Notes: generated by a model from the sequence alone, not told the origin. Positions 6,804-14,317 are shown, numbered from the stretch's first letter. The stretch is 18,347 nt of DNA from an uncultured Gemmatimonadota bacterium (GCA_946479895.1 CAMLHT010000046.1:1-18347); one strand, 5' to 3'. Made by a program: numbers and translations.

Positions 6804-8365
6804 CAGATCTCCCACCCCTTGCGCCACTCGCGCGTGAGGAACTGGTTGGCGTCCGGCGCGTTGGTGAATTCCATCTTCGCCGCGTCGTAGTAGACCTTCC
6901 GGCCCTGGCCCGCCCGCAGCGCGGCGATGCCCAGGCACATCGTTTCGGTGAGCGCGGCGGCGTACTCGAACGGCGAGCTCGCCTGCCCGTTGCCCTTGCA
7001 GGCCTCGACCCAGTTCATCTCGTGGCTCGTGGAGATGCGCGGGATCGTCACCGGCACCACCGCGCCGGCGTCGCCGACCTGGCTCGAGTAGAGGCGAGGA
7101 TTGTCTCCATAGGTATTGTGAATGAGTATACCCTTGTCGCCGATGAAGATCGCGCCGCCCTCGGAGTCGAGCTTCACGTAGTCGGGCAGCCCGTCCGGGC
7201 GGGGCGGAAACAGCCCGCCGTCATACCAGAAGAGCTTCACGGGACCCCGCTTGCCGACGGCGGGATACTCGTAGTGCACCGTGGTCGCCATCGGATACGA
7301 GACCTGCTTCTGGGTCCCGCGCGTGCCGGCCGGCGACCCCGCCGGCGGCGGCACCGTCATCGTGCCCCAGAGCGACGAGGTCCCCTCTATCGACGTCGGC
7401 TGGGTAAGGTTCAGCGCCCAGTACGCCTGGTCGATGAGGTGGGCGCCCATGTCGCCCAGCGCGCCGACGCCGAAATCCACCCATCCGCGCCACGTGAACG
7501 GGTGGTAGACCGGGTGATACGGAATGTCCTCGGCGACCGGCCCGAGGTAGAGATCCCAGCGCAGCCCTTCCGGCATCGTCGTCGGCGCGTTGCCCAGCGA
7601 CTGCGCCAGTGACCGCATCATCTGGGTGATGTTGCCCTGCTGCATCACCGCCGTCCCCGGCGTCGCCGCCGGGCGCGGGAGGCCCTGCGCCCAGAAGCGC
7701 GCCGGGCGATCGGTGTAGATGTGCACTTCCTTCACGTTGCCGATCACGCCCGCCTGCACCCACTCGACCACGCGCCGCGTACCCTCGCGCGAGTGGCCCT
7801 GGTTGCCCATCTGGGTGACGAGCTTCGGGTTCTCGCGGGCGAGCCGGGCGAGCGTCCGCGCCTCGTACACCGAGTAGGTGAGGGGCTTCTGGCAGTAGAC
7901 GTGCTTGCCGGCCTTCATCGCCGCCGCGGCGACGACGGCGTGGTTGTGATCAGGGGTCGCGATGAGCACGGCGTCGATGTCCGGCTGCTTCGCGAGCATC
8001 TCCCGGAAGTCCTCGTACCTGTTCGCCTTCTGGAACGCGTCGTTCAGCTTCACGGCGTTCTCCGAGGGCGGGCGGCCCTGGGCATTCGGCTGCGCGCCGG
8101 AGGCGATGGACTTGCTCACCGCGACCATGTCGACGTCGCAGAAGGCGACGAGGTTCTCGCTGAGCAGCGCCTGGGCGTTGCCGCGACCCATGCCGCCGAC
8201 GCCGACGATCGCGATGTTCAGCCCCGCGCTCGGGACGCGATACCCGCGGCCGCTCAGGAGGCCAGAGGGAATGATGGTCGGGAAGCCGTTGGGAAGGATC
8301 GCGGCGCCAAGTGCCAGCTTGCCGGCGTCGGCGACGAATTCACGGCGGGATTTCTTGTTGGACAT
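6803..8365 (-). CDS. Tat-exported Gfo/Idh/MocA family oxidoreductase
   Basis: The product is 520 aa. The start is ATG 8365-8363, preceded by GAGG with about 7 nt spacing. A Tat-type leader (KKSRREFVADAGKLALGAAI, twin Arg at residues 7-8) runs to about residue 30. The Rossmann motif GVGGMG is at 55-60 and the catalytic Lys-Pro pair of the family (CQKPLTYS) at 160-161, followed by the C-terminal alpha/beta domain with GDMGAHLIDQAYWALN. The family uses a tightly bound NAD(P) to oxidise or reduce sugars and cyclitols; exported members such as glucose-fructose oxidoreductase keep their cofactor through Tat export. The substrate is not readable from sequence. A longer open frame to 8440 only translates the AAGGAC repeat and is not used. 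The stop overlaps the DUF1080 start (TGATG), so the two are probably made together. Confidence 0.88.
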   Translation of the reverse strand: MSNKKSRREFVADAGKLALGAAILPNGFPTIIPSGLLSGRGYRVPSAGLNIAIVGVGGMGRGNAQALLSENLVAFCDVDMVAVSKSIASGAQPNAQGRPPSENAVKLNDAFQKANRYEDFREMLAKQPDIDAVLIATPDHNHAVVAAAAMKAGKHVYCQKPLTYSVYEARTLARLARENPKLVTQMGNQGHSREGTRRVVEWVQAGVIGNVKEVHIYTDRPARFWAQGLPRPAATPGTAVMQQGNITQMMRSLAQSLGNAPTTMPEGLRWDLYLGPVAEDIPYHPVYHPFTWRGWVDFGVGALGDMGAHLIDQAYWALNLTQPTSIEGTSSLWGTMTVPPPAGSPAGTRGTQKQVSYPMATTVHYEYPAVGKRGPVKLFWYDGGLFPPRPDGLPDYVKLDSEGGAIFIGDKGILIHNTYGDNPRLYSSQVGDAGAVVPVTIPRISTSHEMNWVEACKGNGQASSPFEYAAALTETMCLGIAALRAGQGRKVYYDAAKMEFTNAPDANQFLTREWRKGWEI

Positions 8366-8390
8366 TCGAGTCCTCGTCGGTTGGGTTTTC

Positions 8391-8474
8391 ACCACAAAGG
8401 ACTCGAAGGACGCGAAGGAAAGCCCTGCTGGTGACAGCAACGACTTCCTTCGTGTGCTTCGCGTCCTTCGTGGT
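8391..8474. repeat. AAGGAC-rich inverted repeat between the two Gfo/Idh/MocA genes
   Basis: Arm 1 (8391-8420, ACCACAAAGGACTCGAAGG...) and arm 2 (8445-8474, ...GCGTCCTTCGTGGT) are reverse complements at 26 of 30 positions. The loop holds a smaller stem, TGCTG-GTGA-CAGCA. The element fills most of the 119-nt gap between the two oxidoreductase genes. A relative lies at 9759-9823. It may affect mRNA stability or processing between these genes; no U-tract marks it as a terminator. Confidence 0.8.
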
Positions 8475-8484
8475 CAGAGGCTGT

Positions 8485-9732
8485 TCACGGCTTCCAGGTT
8501 CCTTGTGCCACCTGCGGCACGAACTTGTCAACGCCCTTGCCGGGGTAGTCCAGCGTCCTGCCCTGCTCCGCGCTCTGGTACGCGGTCATCAGCATGCGCA
8601 CGACGTCGAGCCCATCATCGAACGTCAGCCGCGCTTTTTCCTTGCCGAGGAACACACGGACGAAGTGACGGTCCTCATTCTCGTAGCCGTAGGCCTGCGC
8701 CTCGTTCGCCACGACGGGCATCAGCCCCATCTCGGCGTTCTGCTTCTCGACCAGGTCCTCGCCGGCGCGTCCCTTCACCTCGCGGCTGAAGAACAGGCGC
8801 AAGCCGGCGTCGAGCGAATTCCACTGGAGCGAATACTCCGGGCCGAGGAGCTCGGCCGAGAGGCGGAGGCCGGCGCCGATGTAGCTCCACGAGGTCGTCG
8901 CTTCGCCATGGACGGTGTGGCCATCGGCCGTCTCGAATTCGACGTGCAGGCTGGCGTAGTCCTCCGACGGGTGCTTCGCGTAATCGACCTCGTTGCCCAT
9001 CGCCTTCCGGAGGCGCTTCACGTATTCCGGCCGCGACCACTTGAGGCTCGCGATGTGGGCGGTGACGCGCTTCGGCTTCACCGTGGACAGTGATTCGCCC
9101 GGCCTCGTGAGCAGGTGCTGGATGAGGAGCGCCGAGTGGCACATCATGTCGTTGAGGACGCCGCCTCCCTGGAGCTCGCCGCGCCAGAACCACGGCATGT
9201 GCGGGCCCGAGTGCTCCTCGCCCGCGCGAGCCAGGTACGGCCGTCCGGTCGTGGCGGCTCCGCGCGCCCAGAGGAGCGCGTGGCCTGCCTCGACCTGCGG
9301 CGCGAAGACCTGGTTCTCGAGATAGCCGGTCGGCACGCCGATCTTCTTCGCGATGCGGACGACCTCCTTTGCCTCGGCGACGTTGCGTGCGAGCGGCTTC
9401 TCACAGGCGATGCCGAGGAGCTCTCCGCGGCCGCGATCGACGGTGTCGGCGATCTCCTCGAAGTTCTCGATGCGCGCCTGGTTCGGGCCGGTCACCCAGA
9501 TGGCGTCGATGTCCGGATCGGCGACCATGTCGGCGATGGACGAGTAGGCCTTCGCCGCTCCGACGTCGAGCTGGCGGGCGTACGCTGCCGCGGTGGCGGC
9601 GTTCTTCCGGTTCGGGCTCCAGACACCGAGGACGTCACAATCGCGGACGCCCTTCATGCCGAGCATGTGGAACTTCGCGTTGAAGCCGGAGCCGATGAAG
9701 CCGATTCCCAGCCGGTCTTTTGAGCGCTTCAA
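8485..9732 (-). CDS. Cytoplasmic Gfo/Idh/MocA family oxidoreductase, TTG start
   Basis: The product is 415 aa. The N-terminus LGIGFIGSGFNAKFHMLGM is the dinucleotide-binding Rossmann strand and loop, and CEKPLARN at residues 110-117 carries the catalytic Lys-Pro of the family (K112, P113). The substrate domain follows with HSALLIQHLL. No signal peptide is present, so unlike its neighbour this enzyme stays in the cytoplasm. The only usable start in frame is TTG 9732-9730: an in-frame stop lies at 9757-9759 and the first ATG would cut into the Rossmann fold. The ribosome binding site is weak, suggesting low or coupled translation. The gene is bracketed by two AAGGAC inverted repeats (8391-8474 and 9759-9823). 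Likely role: NAD(P)-dependent conversion of an imported sugar derivative, perhaps a keto sugar; the substrate is unknown. Confidence 0.86.
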   Translation of the reverse strand: MKRSKDRLGIGFIGSGFNAKFHMLGMKGVRDCDVLGVWSPNRKNAATAAAYARQLDVGAAKAYSSIADMVADPDIDAIWVTGPNQARIENFEEIADTVDRGRGELLGIACEKPLARNVAEAKEVVRIAKKIGVPTGYLENQVFAPQVEAGHALLWARGAATTGRPYLARAGEEHSGPHMPWFWRGELQGGGVLNDMMCHSALLIQHLLTRPGESLSTVKPKRVTAHIASLKWSRPEYVKRLRKAMGNEVDYAKHPSEDYASLHVEFETADGHTVHGEATTSWSYIGAGLRLSAELLGPEYSLQWNSLDAGLRLFFSREVKGRAGEDLVEKQNAEMGLMPVVANEAQAYGYENEDRHFVRVFLGKEKARLTFDDGLDVVRMLMTAYQSAEQGRTLDYPGKGVDKFVPQVAQGTWKP

Positions 9733-9758
9733 ATTCGGGGTTTCTTGGCGAGGGTTTT

Positions 9759-9823
9759 ACCGCGAGGGACACGAAGGACGCGAAGAAAGACCAGGAGGGG
9801 TGTCTCCTCGCGTCCTTCGTGGT
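9759..9823. repeat. AAGGAC-rich inverted repeat, second copy
   Basis: Arm 1 starts ACCGCGAGGGACACGAAGGA at 9759 and arm 2 (9804-9823, CTCCTCGCGTCCTTCGTGGT) is its imperfect reverse complement. It is the same family as 8391-8474. The outer end of arm 2 directly abuts the stop codon of the small dehydrogenase subunit gene (9824-9826), and it fills most of the 91-nt gap to the next gene. Confidence 0.75.
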
Positions 9824-10582
9824 TCAATCTTTCTCCGGACGTACGAAGGTGGCCATCAGGTCGTGTGATACGCCCAGCTTGGCGTTCGCCGCATCGCCGC
9901 AGCCGTTCCAGTTCGGGTTGAACACGTTCCCCATGTACTGGAGGTCGCGCCAGCCCATGGCCGACGAGAAGAACCCGGCGGCGGTCATGTCGCGGAAGCG
10001 GTTGAAGAAGGTGACGCCGTAGGAGTGCTCGGGCTTCGCTTTGCGCGGCCAGGCGATGTCGTCGAGCACCTCACGGCGCTGGGCATCGGTCGCCTGGATG
10101 AAGGTCTTTCCATCGAAGCGCTTGCGGCATTCGTTGTCGAGCCAGGCGAGGCCGCCCCGCATCGCGATGCGGTTGTTCTCCGAGGTGAGCGCGTCGCTCA
10201 GGACGAAGTCCATGTACTCGGGGGCTTTCGCATCCGTAGCACTGCCGGAGCGATCGTCGCGGGGAATCACGTAGTCAGCGAGCACGCGCACGGTCCGGAA
10301 TTCCTTCGCCGTGAAGAACTTCGGCACGTAACCCTGCTGCTGCTCCTCGGCCGCGGCGAGCGAGGCCATGAAGCGCTCGACCCTTTCCATCTCCGGCGAC
10401 GCGGCGACGCCGGCGAGCGGCGTGACAGCGGCGAGCTTGAAGAGATCACGCCTGGAGATGTCATCCTGAGGGAGCGTAGCTCCCGAGGGATCTGCTTTGT
10501 CTGGTTCGGCGACAAGCAGATCCCTCGCTTCGCTCAGGATGACGGCAGGCTGGCTCGGGATGACAGGCAAATTCTTCTTCAC
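9824..10582 (-). CDS. Gluconate 2-dehydrogenase subunit 3-like protein with Tat leader
   Basis: The product is 252 aa from GTG 10582-10580, which overlaps the TGA of the GMC gene as GTGA. The twin-arginine motif ISRRDLFKLAAVTPLAG is at residues 42-58. The mature part (FFTAKEFRTVRVLADYVIPRDDRSG, then SDALTSENNRIAMRGGLAWLDNECRKRF) fits the subunit 3 family. In known membrane-bound gluconate and FAD-glucose dehydrogenases this small subunit carries the Tat signal and takes the leaderless FAD subunit across the membrane with it. That matches the adjacent GMC gene, which has no leader. The stretch before the twin arginines is unusually long (43 aa). Residues 14-41 are encoded by a palindromic repeat (10460-10543) inserted in frame, and residues 6-10 by a fragment of another unit. 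No in-frame start codon lies between the repeat and the RR motif. No cytochrome c subunit was found in the window. Confidence 0.83.
   Translation of the reverse strand: MKKNLPVIPSQPAVILSEARDLLVAEPDKADPSGATLPQDDISRRDLFKLAAVTPLAGVAASPEMERVERFMASLAAAEEQQQGYVPKFFTAKEFRTVRVLADYVIPRDDRSGSATDAKAPEYMDFVLSDALTSENNRIAMRGGLAWLDNECRKRFDGKTFIQATDAQRREVLDDIAWPRKAKPEHSYGVTFFNRFRDMTAAGFFSSAMGWRDLQYMGNVFNPNWNGCGDAANAKLGVSHDLMATFVRPEKD
10460..10567. repeat. Palindromic repeat inserted in the Tat leader of the small dehydrogenase subunit
   Basis: Arm 1 (10460-10501) and arm 2 (10511-10543) are imperfect reverse complements with ends GTCATCCTGAG and CTCAGGATGAC. Arm 1 additionally contains a small hairpin, GGAGC-GTA-GCTCC. 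A fragment of another unit, CTCGGGATGACAGG, follows near 10554-10567. The repeat reads through in frame as residues 14-41 of the subunit. Positions 10514-10543 match 6741-6770 at 26 of 30. Confidence 0.82.
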
Positions 10583-12267
10583 AGGGCACCTGCCTTGCGC
10601 TGCTCGGTGATGTAATCGGCCGTGCGCCAGGCGAGCGCGAGGATCGTCCAGGTGGGATTCTTGTCGGCCTGGGTGACGAACGGACCGCCGTCGGCGCAGA
10701 AGAGGTTCTTCACGTCGTGCGCCTGGCAGTTGGCGTTGAGCACCGAGTCGCCCTTGTCGGCCCCCATGCGCACGCCGCCCAGCTCGTGAATGATCGAGCC
10801 GCCCGTCGACAGGCCGTAGCCCGGGCTGGTGGGCATCTGGCCATTGGGAGTGCCGCCCATGGCCACGATCAGGGACCGGAAGGTCTCCTGCATGTGCTTC
10901 GCCTGCTTGTACTCGTAGTCGCTCCACTTCCAGTGCACTCGAAGCACCGGGATCCCGAACTTGTCGACGGTGTTCGGGTCGATCTCCACGTAGCTGTCGG
11001 CGTTGGGGATCATCTCGCCACGACCCGAGAAGCCGATGGAGGCGCCGTAGTACTTGCGGTACTGCTGCTTGAGCGCCGCGCCGTACCCGCCGCCCTCCTC
11101 GCGCCGCTGGATGCCGCCGCCAAAGCCGGCGCTCGGCTGGCCCAGGCCGCCGTACACTTCTATATGGTAGCCGCGCGGGAAGTCGAGCTTCCTGTTGTCG
11201 AGCCACCACGGCATGTAGACGTGCATGCCTCCGACGCCGTCCTCATTGTGCGGAACGTGGTCCACCATCGCCGGGATGAAGCCGGAAACGTCGGAACCGG
11301 TCGTGTCGGTGATCCACTTGCCGACCTGGCCGGAGGAGTTGGCGAGACCGTTCGGGAACAGCGTCGACTTCGAGTTGAGAAGCAGGCGTGCCGACTCGAG
11401 CGCGCTGGCCGCGAGCACGACGATCCGGGCGCGGACATGGCGGTCGGTCATCGTCGTCTTGTCCACGTACGAGACACCGGTCGCGAGCCCGTCACGGCCG
11501 ATCGTCACCTCGCGCGCCATGGCGTTGGTGATGAGTCGCAGGTTCCCGGTCGCGAGGGCCGGCGCAATGAGCACGTCGGGGCTCGAGAAGTTCGCCTTCA
11601 CCGAGCAGCCGCGGTTGCACTGCCCGCAGTAGTGGCAGGCGGCGCGGCCGGGGAGCGCCTTGGTGGTGATCGAGAGACGGGCGGGAATGCAGGTGATGTT
11701 CAGCTTGTCCGACGCCTTCTTCACGAGGAGCTCGTAGCAGCGCGGCTTCGGCGGCGGCTGGAAGAAGCCGTCGGGATGATTGCGCAGGCCCTCGTTCGTC
11801 CCGAAGATGCCGATGAACTGGTCCACCCGGTCGTAGTACGGCTTCACGTCGTCGTACGAGATCGGCCAGTCGAAGCCGAGCCCGTCGATCGACTTCCCGC
11901 GAAAATCGTCGGGACCGAACCGGAGCGAGATGCGGCCCCAGTGGTTCGTGCGGCCGCCCAGCATGCGGGCGCGCCACCAGGAGAACGGCTGCGAGCCCTG
12001 CGCCGTCGTGAACGGCTCGCCCTCGATGTCCCAGCCGCCGTCGCAGGCGTCGAACTCGCCGAAGGGCCGTGTCTTCGTCGCCGCGCCGCGCCGTTGCGTG
12101 GCGTAGGCGGGCACGATCATCTGGGAATTCTTCGAGGCGTACCACGGACCGCCCGCCTCGAGCATCACGACTTTCGCGCCGGCTTTCGTCAGGGCGTAGG
12201 CGGCCATCCCGCCCCCGGCCCCCGATCCGATGATCGCGACGTCGTACACGGTCTGCTGCTGGGACAT
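10579..12267 (-). CDS. GMC family FAD-dependent oxidoreductase (sugar/glycoside dehydrogenase large subunit)
   Basis: The product is 562 aa from ATG 12267-12265, with GGGGAA upstream. The N-terminal FAD-binding motif GSGAGGG is at residues 14-20, with VVMLEAGG at the end of the second strand. The C-terminal domain carries the catalytic pair expected of the family: His at about 494 (IHELGGVRMG) and Asn at about 537 (NPTWTILALAW). Residues 211-221 contain C-x2-C-x2-C-x3-C (C211, C214, C217, C221), placed where membrane-bound FAD-glucose and fructose dehydrogenases bind an Fe-S cluster, so electron relay to a cytochrome is plausible. No export signal is present; its likely partner, the downstream subunit 3-like protein, supplies a Tat signal and overlaps it by 4 nt (GTGA). 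Related complexes oxidise hexoses or glycosides, often at C3. The exact substrate is not readable. Confident family assignment, inferred pathway role. Confidence 0.9.
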   Translation of the reverse strand: MSQQQTVYDVAIIGSGAGGGMAAYALTKAGAKVVMLEAGGPWYASKNSQMIVPAYATQRRGAATKTRPFGEFDACDGGWDIEGEPFTTAQGSQPFSWWRARMLGGRTNHWGRISLRFGPDDFRGKSIDGLGFDWPISYDDVKPYYDRVDQFIGIFGTNEGLRNHPDGFFQPPPKPRCYELLVKKASDKLNITCIPARLSITTKALPGRAACHYCGQCNRGCSVKANFSSPDVLIAPALATGNLRLITNAMAREVTIGRDGLATGVSYVDKTTMTDRHVRARIVVLAASALESARLLLNSKSTLFPNGLANSSGQVGKWITDTTGSDVSGFIPAMVDHVPHNEDGVGGMHVYMPWWLDNRKLDFPRGYHIEVYGGLGQPSAGFGGGIQRREEGGGYGAALKQQYRKYYGASIGFSGRGEMIPNADSYVEIDPNTVDKFGIPVLRVHWKWSDYEYKQAKHMQETFRSLIVAMGGTPNGQMPTSPGYGLSTGGSIIHELGGVRMGADKGDSVLNANCQAHDVKNLFCADGGPFVTQADKNPTWTILALAWRTADYITEQRKAGAL

Positions 12268-12303
12268 GCGTTGTTCTTCCCCGGGAGAGAAGGATTGGCG
12301 CGC

Positions 12304-12348
12304 CGCGCCGGAAGGACGCCGAAAAATGCCGCGACGAGGTCCGGCGCG
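12304..12348. other. Inverted repeat in the gap upstream of the GMC gene
   Basis: CGCGCCGGA at 12304-12312 pairs perfectly with TCCGGCGCG at 12340-12348 across a 27-nt loop. It lies in the 103-nt gap between the TIM-barrel gene and the GMC gene. It may be a weak terminator or an mRNA-processing stem; no T-tract is present. In GC-rich DNA a 9-bp match of this kind could also arise by chance. Confidence 0.3.
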
Positions 12349-12370
12349 TAAGGTGACGTGACTGTGCCGC

Positions 12371-13237
12371 TCAGTACTCGAGCGCCGACAGGTAGCCGAT
12401 GCTCGTCTTCGCGAAGACCATCGCGTCGGCGGGCGAGTCGTGCTCGACGAAGTAGTGCCCGATACCCGCCTGCGTCGCGGCGGCGAAGACCTGGGCCCAC
12501 GGATAGGTGCCCGCGCCGACGTCGGTCTGCTTGAAGTCCGGCGCGCCGGTCGAGTCCTTCACGTGCAGCATGCGGAACCGATTGGGATACCGGCGGAGGA
12601 GACTGATGGCGTCGGCGCCACCGGCGTACGCCCAGTGCACGTCGAGCTCGTAGCTGACGAGCGAGGGATCCGTCTCCGCCAGCAGCGACTCGAATGGCGT
12701 CGTGTCCGCGCCCTCGGCCTTCTTCATCCCTTCGGTGTGGTTGTGATAGGCGAAGCCGAACCCGGCGTCCTTCACCCGCCTGCCCGCCTCGTTGAACGCG
12801 ACCGCGAGCCGCTTCCAGTCATCGGCGGTACGCGCCTGGAACGGCGGCGAAGCTGCCACGATCCACTGATTCCCGAGGGCCCGGGCGGATTCGAAGATCC
12901 CCGTCCAGGCCGCGGGATCGCGCGGAATACCGATGTGCACCGAGGGCGACGTCAGCCCGTTCTGGTCGAGCACCGCCCGGATCTCCGGCGGCGTGAGCGC
13001 GTGGCTTCCCCAGAACTCGATCTCCTTGTAGCCCATCTTCGCGAGCTGCCCCAGCGTCCCCGCGAGGTCGGCCCGAGCCTGCGTTCGCACCGTGTAGAGC
13101 TGGATGCCGATCCGGGAGAGCTTTCTCCTCGGCGGTGAGCCGACCAGCGCGCCGGGAGCGACGCTCGAGCAGCCGGCCAGGGCGAGGGCGGCGCCTCCGA
13201 GCGTGACGAAGAAGGACCTGCGGTCGAGTTCAGTCAT
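12371..13237 (-). CDS. Tat-lipoprotein sugar phosphate isomerase/epimerase-like TIM barrel
   Basis: The product is 288 aa. The leader DRRSFFVTLGGAALALAGC has twin Arg at 6-7 and a lipobox Cys at 23, pointing to a Tat-exported lipoprotein. The mature domain begins RIGIQLYTVRTQA and shows the AP-endonuclease-2/xylose-isomerase-like pattern of metal ligands: IEFWGSH, FAYHNHTEG, SYELDVHWAY, MLHVKDS and a final YFVEHD. Such enzymes isomerise or epimerise sugars, and TIM-barrel relatives take part in cleavage of 3-keto C-glycosides. Its export fits action on the same envelope substrate as the neighbouring GMC and DUF1080 proteins, which is an inference. Its start overlaps the end of the upstream serine hydrolase gene by 8 nt. 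A 103-nt gap with a hairpin separates it from the GMC gene. Confidence 0.85.
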   Translation of the reverse strand: MTELDRRSFFVTLGGAALALAGCSSVAPGALVGSPPRRKLSRIGIQLYTVRTQARADLAGTLGQLAKMGYKEIEFWGSHALTPPEIRAVLDQNGLTSPSVHIGIPRDPAAWTGIFESARALGNQWIVAASPPFQARTADDWKRLAVAFNEAGRRVKDAGFGFAYHNHTEGMKKAEGADTTPFESLLAETDPSLVSYELDVHWAYAGGADAISLLRRYPNRFRMLHVKDSTGAPDFKQTDVGAGTYPWAQVFAAATQAGIGHYFVEHDSPADAMVFAKTSIGYLSALEY

Positions 13238-14225
13238 GGGGAGAGGATACGGCGCCAGAGGACGTCACGGAAGCGTGATGCGCATCAGCCTGGTCCACGC
13301 CGCGAGGCGTCGCCGCCTGGCGTCGCGGCCAGGCCTTCACGACCGCCTCGCCGATCCGGCCGAGCGTCACCTGCGCCTCGTTGTCCACCACCCAGCGCTG
13401 GTCGGTGTTCTCCTTCGTCAACGCGCAGGCGACGACGCGGGACTGGAGGTAGAAGATCGCGCATTCGGTGCGCGCGGCGTTCACCGAGCCCGTCTTGTGG
13501 GGCGCGCGCACGCCGCTGATGTACCGCTGCATCTGGTAGCTGTCCTGGTTGGCGTCGAGCATCGCCAGCATGGCGCTGTCGGACTTCGCGTCGACGGCCT
13601 GGCCACGCGCGAGCAGCTCGAACAGGCGCGCCATCTCGTTCGGCGTCGTGACGCCGAGCCCGTATTTCTCGCTCGAGTCGGGAGCGACGGAGGAGGCGAA
13701 CGTCGACACCTTGTGATGCACCTTGGTGTGCTTGAGGCCGAGCGCCTCCATCTTGTCCCAGACCCGCCGGATGAGGATGCGGTCGAGCAGCAGGTTGGTC
13801 GCCGTGTTGTCCGACGTCGCGATCATGAGCGCCGTCGCGTCCCGCACGCTGAGGACCAATCCGTTGTGCAGCAGGAACAGCACGCCGGACCCGCCCACCT
13901 TGTCGATGCCTAGCATCGTCAGTGGATCGTCGAGGGAGAGCGTGCCCTTCGCGACGAGGTCGTAGACCGTCACCATGACCGGCACCTTGATCAGCGACGC
14001 CGTCGGGAAGGTTTCGTCGCCGCGGCGCGAGAGCCTCTCGCCGGTGTCGATGTTGTGGATGGCATAGCCGACGACGCCGTGATGCGCGTCGGCGATGGCG
14101 TCGAGCGACCGCCGAAGGACGGCCGTGTCGGTGCCGGCAAAGCCCGGGACCTGGGCCCGGGCGGGCGACGGACCGCATACGAGGGTAGCGAGGATGAGCA
14201 GGGCGGCCGGCTTCAGGATCGTCAT
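13230..14225 (-). CDS. Secreted class A beta-lactamase-fold serine hydrolase
   Basis: The product is 331 aa from ATG 14225-14223, preceded by GGAAGGA with good spacing; the longer frame from 14255 lacks such a site. A Sec signal peptide ends near ARAQ (residue 25). The three active-site motifs are present: S77-x-x-K80 (TASLIK), S138-D-N140 (ATSDN) and K244-T-G246 (HKTG). The usual omega-loop ExxLN with the deacylating Glu166 was not found; that stretch instead reads FASSVAPDSSEKYGLG. It may therefore be a poor beta-lactamase, or a beta-lactamase-related hydrolase or penicillin-binding protein acting on cell-wall or other ester/amide substrates. It should act in the periplasm. It stands at the head of the minus-strand series and overlaps the TIM-barrel gene by 8 nt. 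The C-terminal tail after about residue 310 is low-complexity and may be unstructured. Confidence 0.82.
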   Translation of the reverse strand: MTILKPAALLILATLVCGPSPARAQVPGFAGTDTAVLRRSLDAIADAHHGVVGYAIHNIDTGERLSRRGDETFPTASLIKVPVMVTVYDLVAKGTLSLDDPLTMLGIDKVGGSGVLFLLHNGLVLSVRDATALMIATSDNTATNLLLDRILIRRVWDKMEALGLKHTKVHHKVSTFASSVAPDSSEKYGLGVTTPNEMARLFELLARGQAVDAKSDSAMLAMLDANQDSYQMQRYISGVRAPHKTGSVNAARTECAIFYLQSRVVACALTKENTDQRWVVDNEAQVTLGRIGEAVVKAWPRRQAATPRGVDQADAHHASVTSSGAVSSPHD

Positions 14226-14250
14226 CACTGTCCTTCCATGGGGTGGCGGC

Positions 14251-14256
14251 ATCATA
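14251..14256 (-). promoter_or_regulatory. Possible -10 box for the serine hydrolase and downstream series
   Basis: On the minus strand TATGAT lies at 14256-14251, about 26 nt before ATG 14225 in the 92-nt divergent gap to the M20 peptidase gene. No good -35 hexamer accompanies it. If active, it would drive the serine hydrolase and possibly part of the downstream ten-gene series. Confidence 0.3.
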
Positions 14257-14317
14257 CTGTAGCGATCAGCAGCCCGCCGCCATCCCGCGGGAACGCCACC
14301 ATTTTCCCGATGCCCGC

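Noticed and set aside
8366..8440. Longer N-terminus for the Tat-exported Gfo/Idh/MocA protein from the start at 8440
   Set aside because: The extra 25 residues mostly translate the AAGGAC repeat, and the ATG at 8365 has a ribosome binding site and puts the twin arginines at residues 7-8.
8391..9823. CRISPR array from the repeated AAGGAC units
   Set aside because: There are only two inverted elements over 1 kb apart with a gene between them; no regular spacing or spacers, and no cas genes.
10717..12351. A 544-codon plus-strand open frame antisense to the GMC gene
   Set aside because: Composition is Arg/His/Val/Asp-rich with no recognisable motif; the GMC gene on the other strand has all family motifs.
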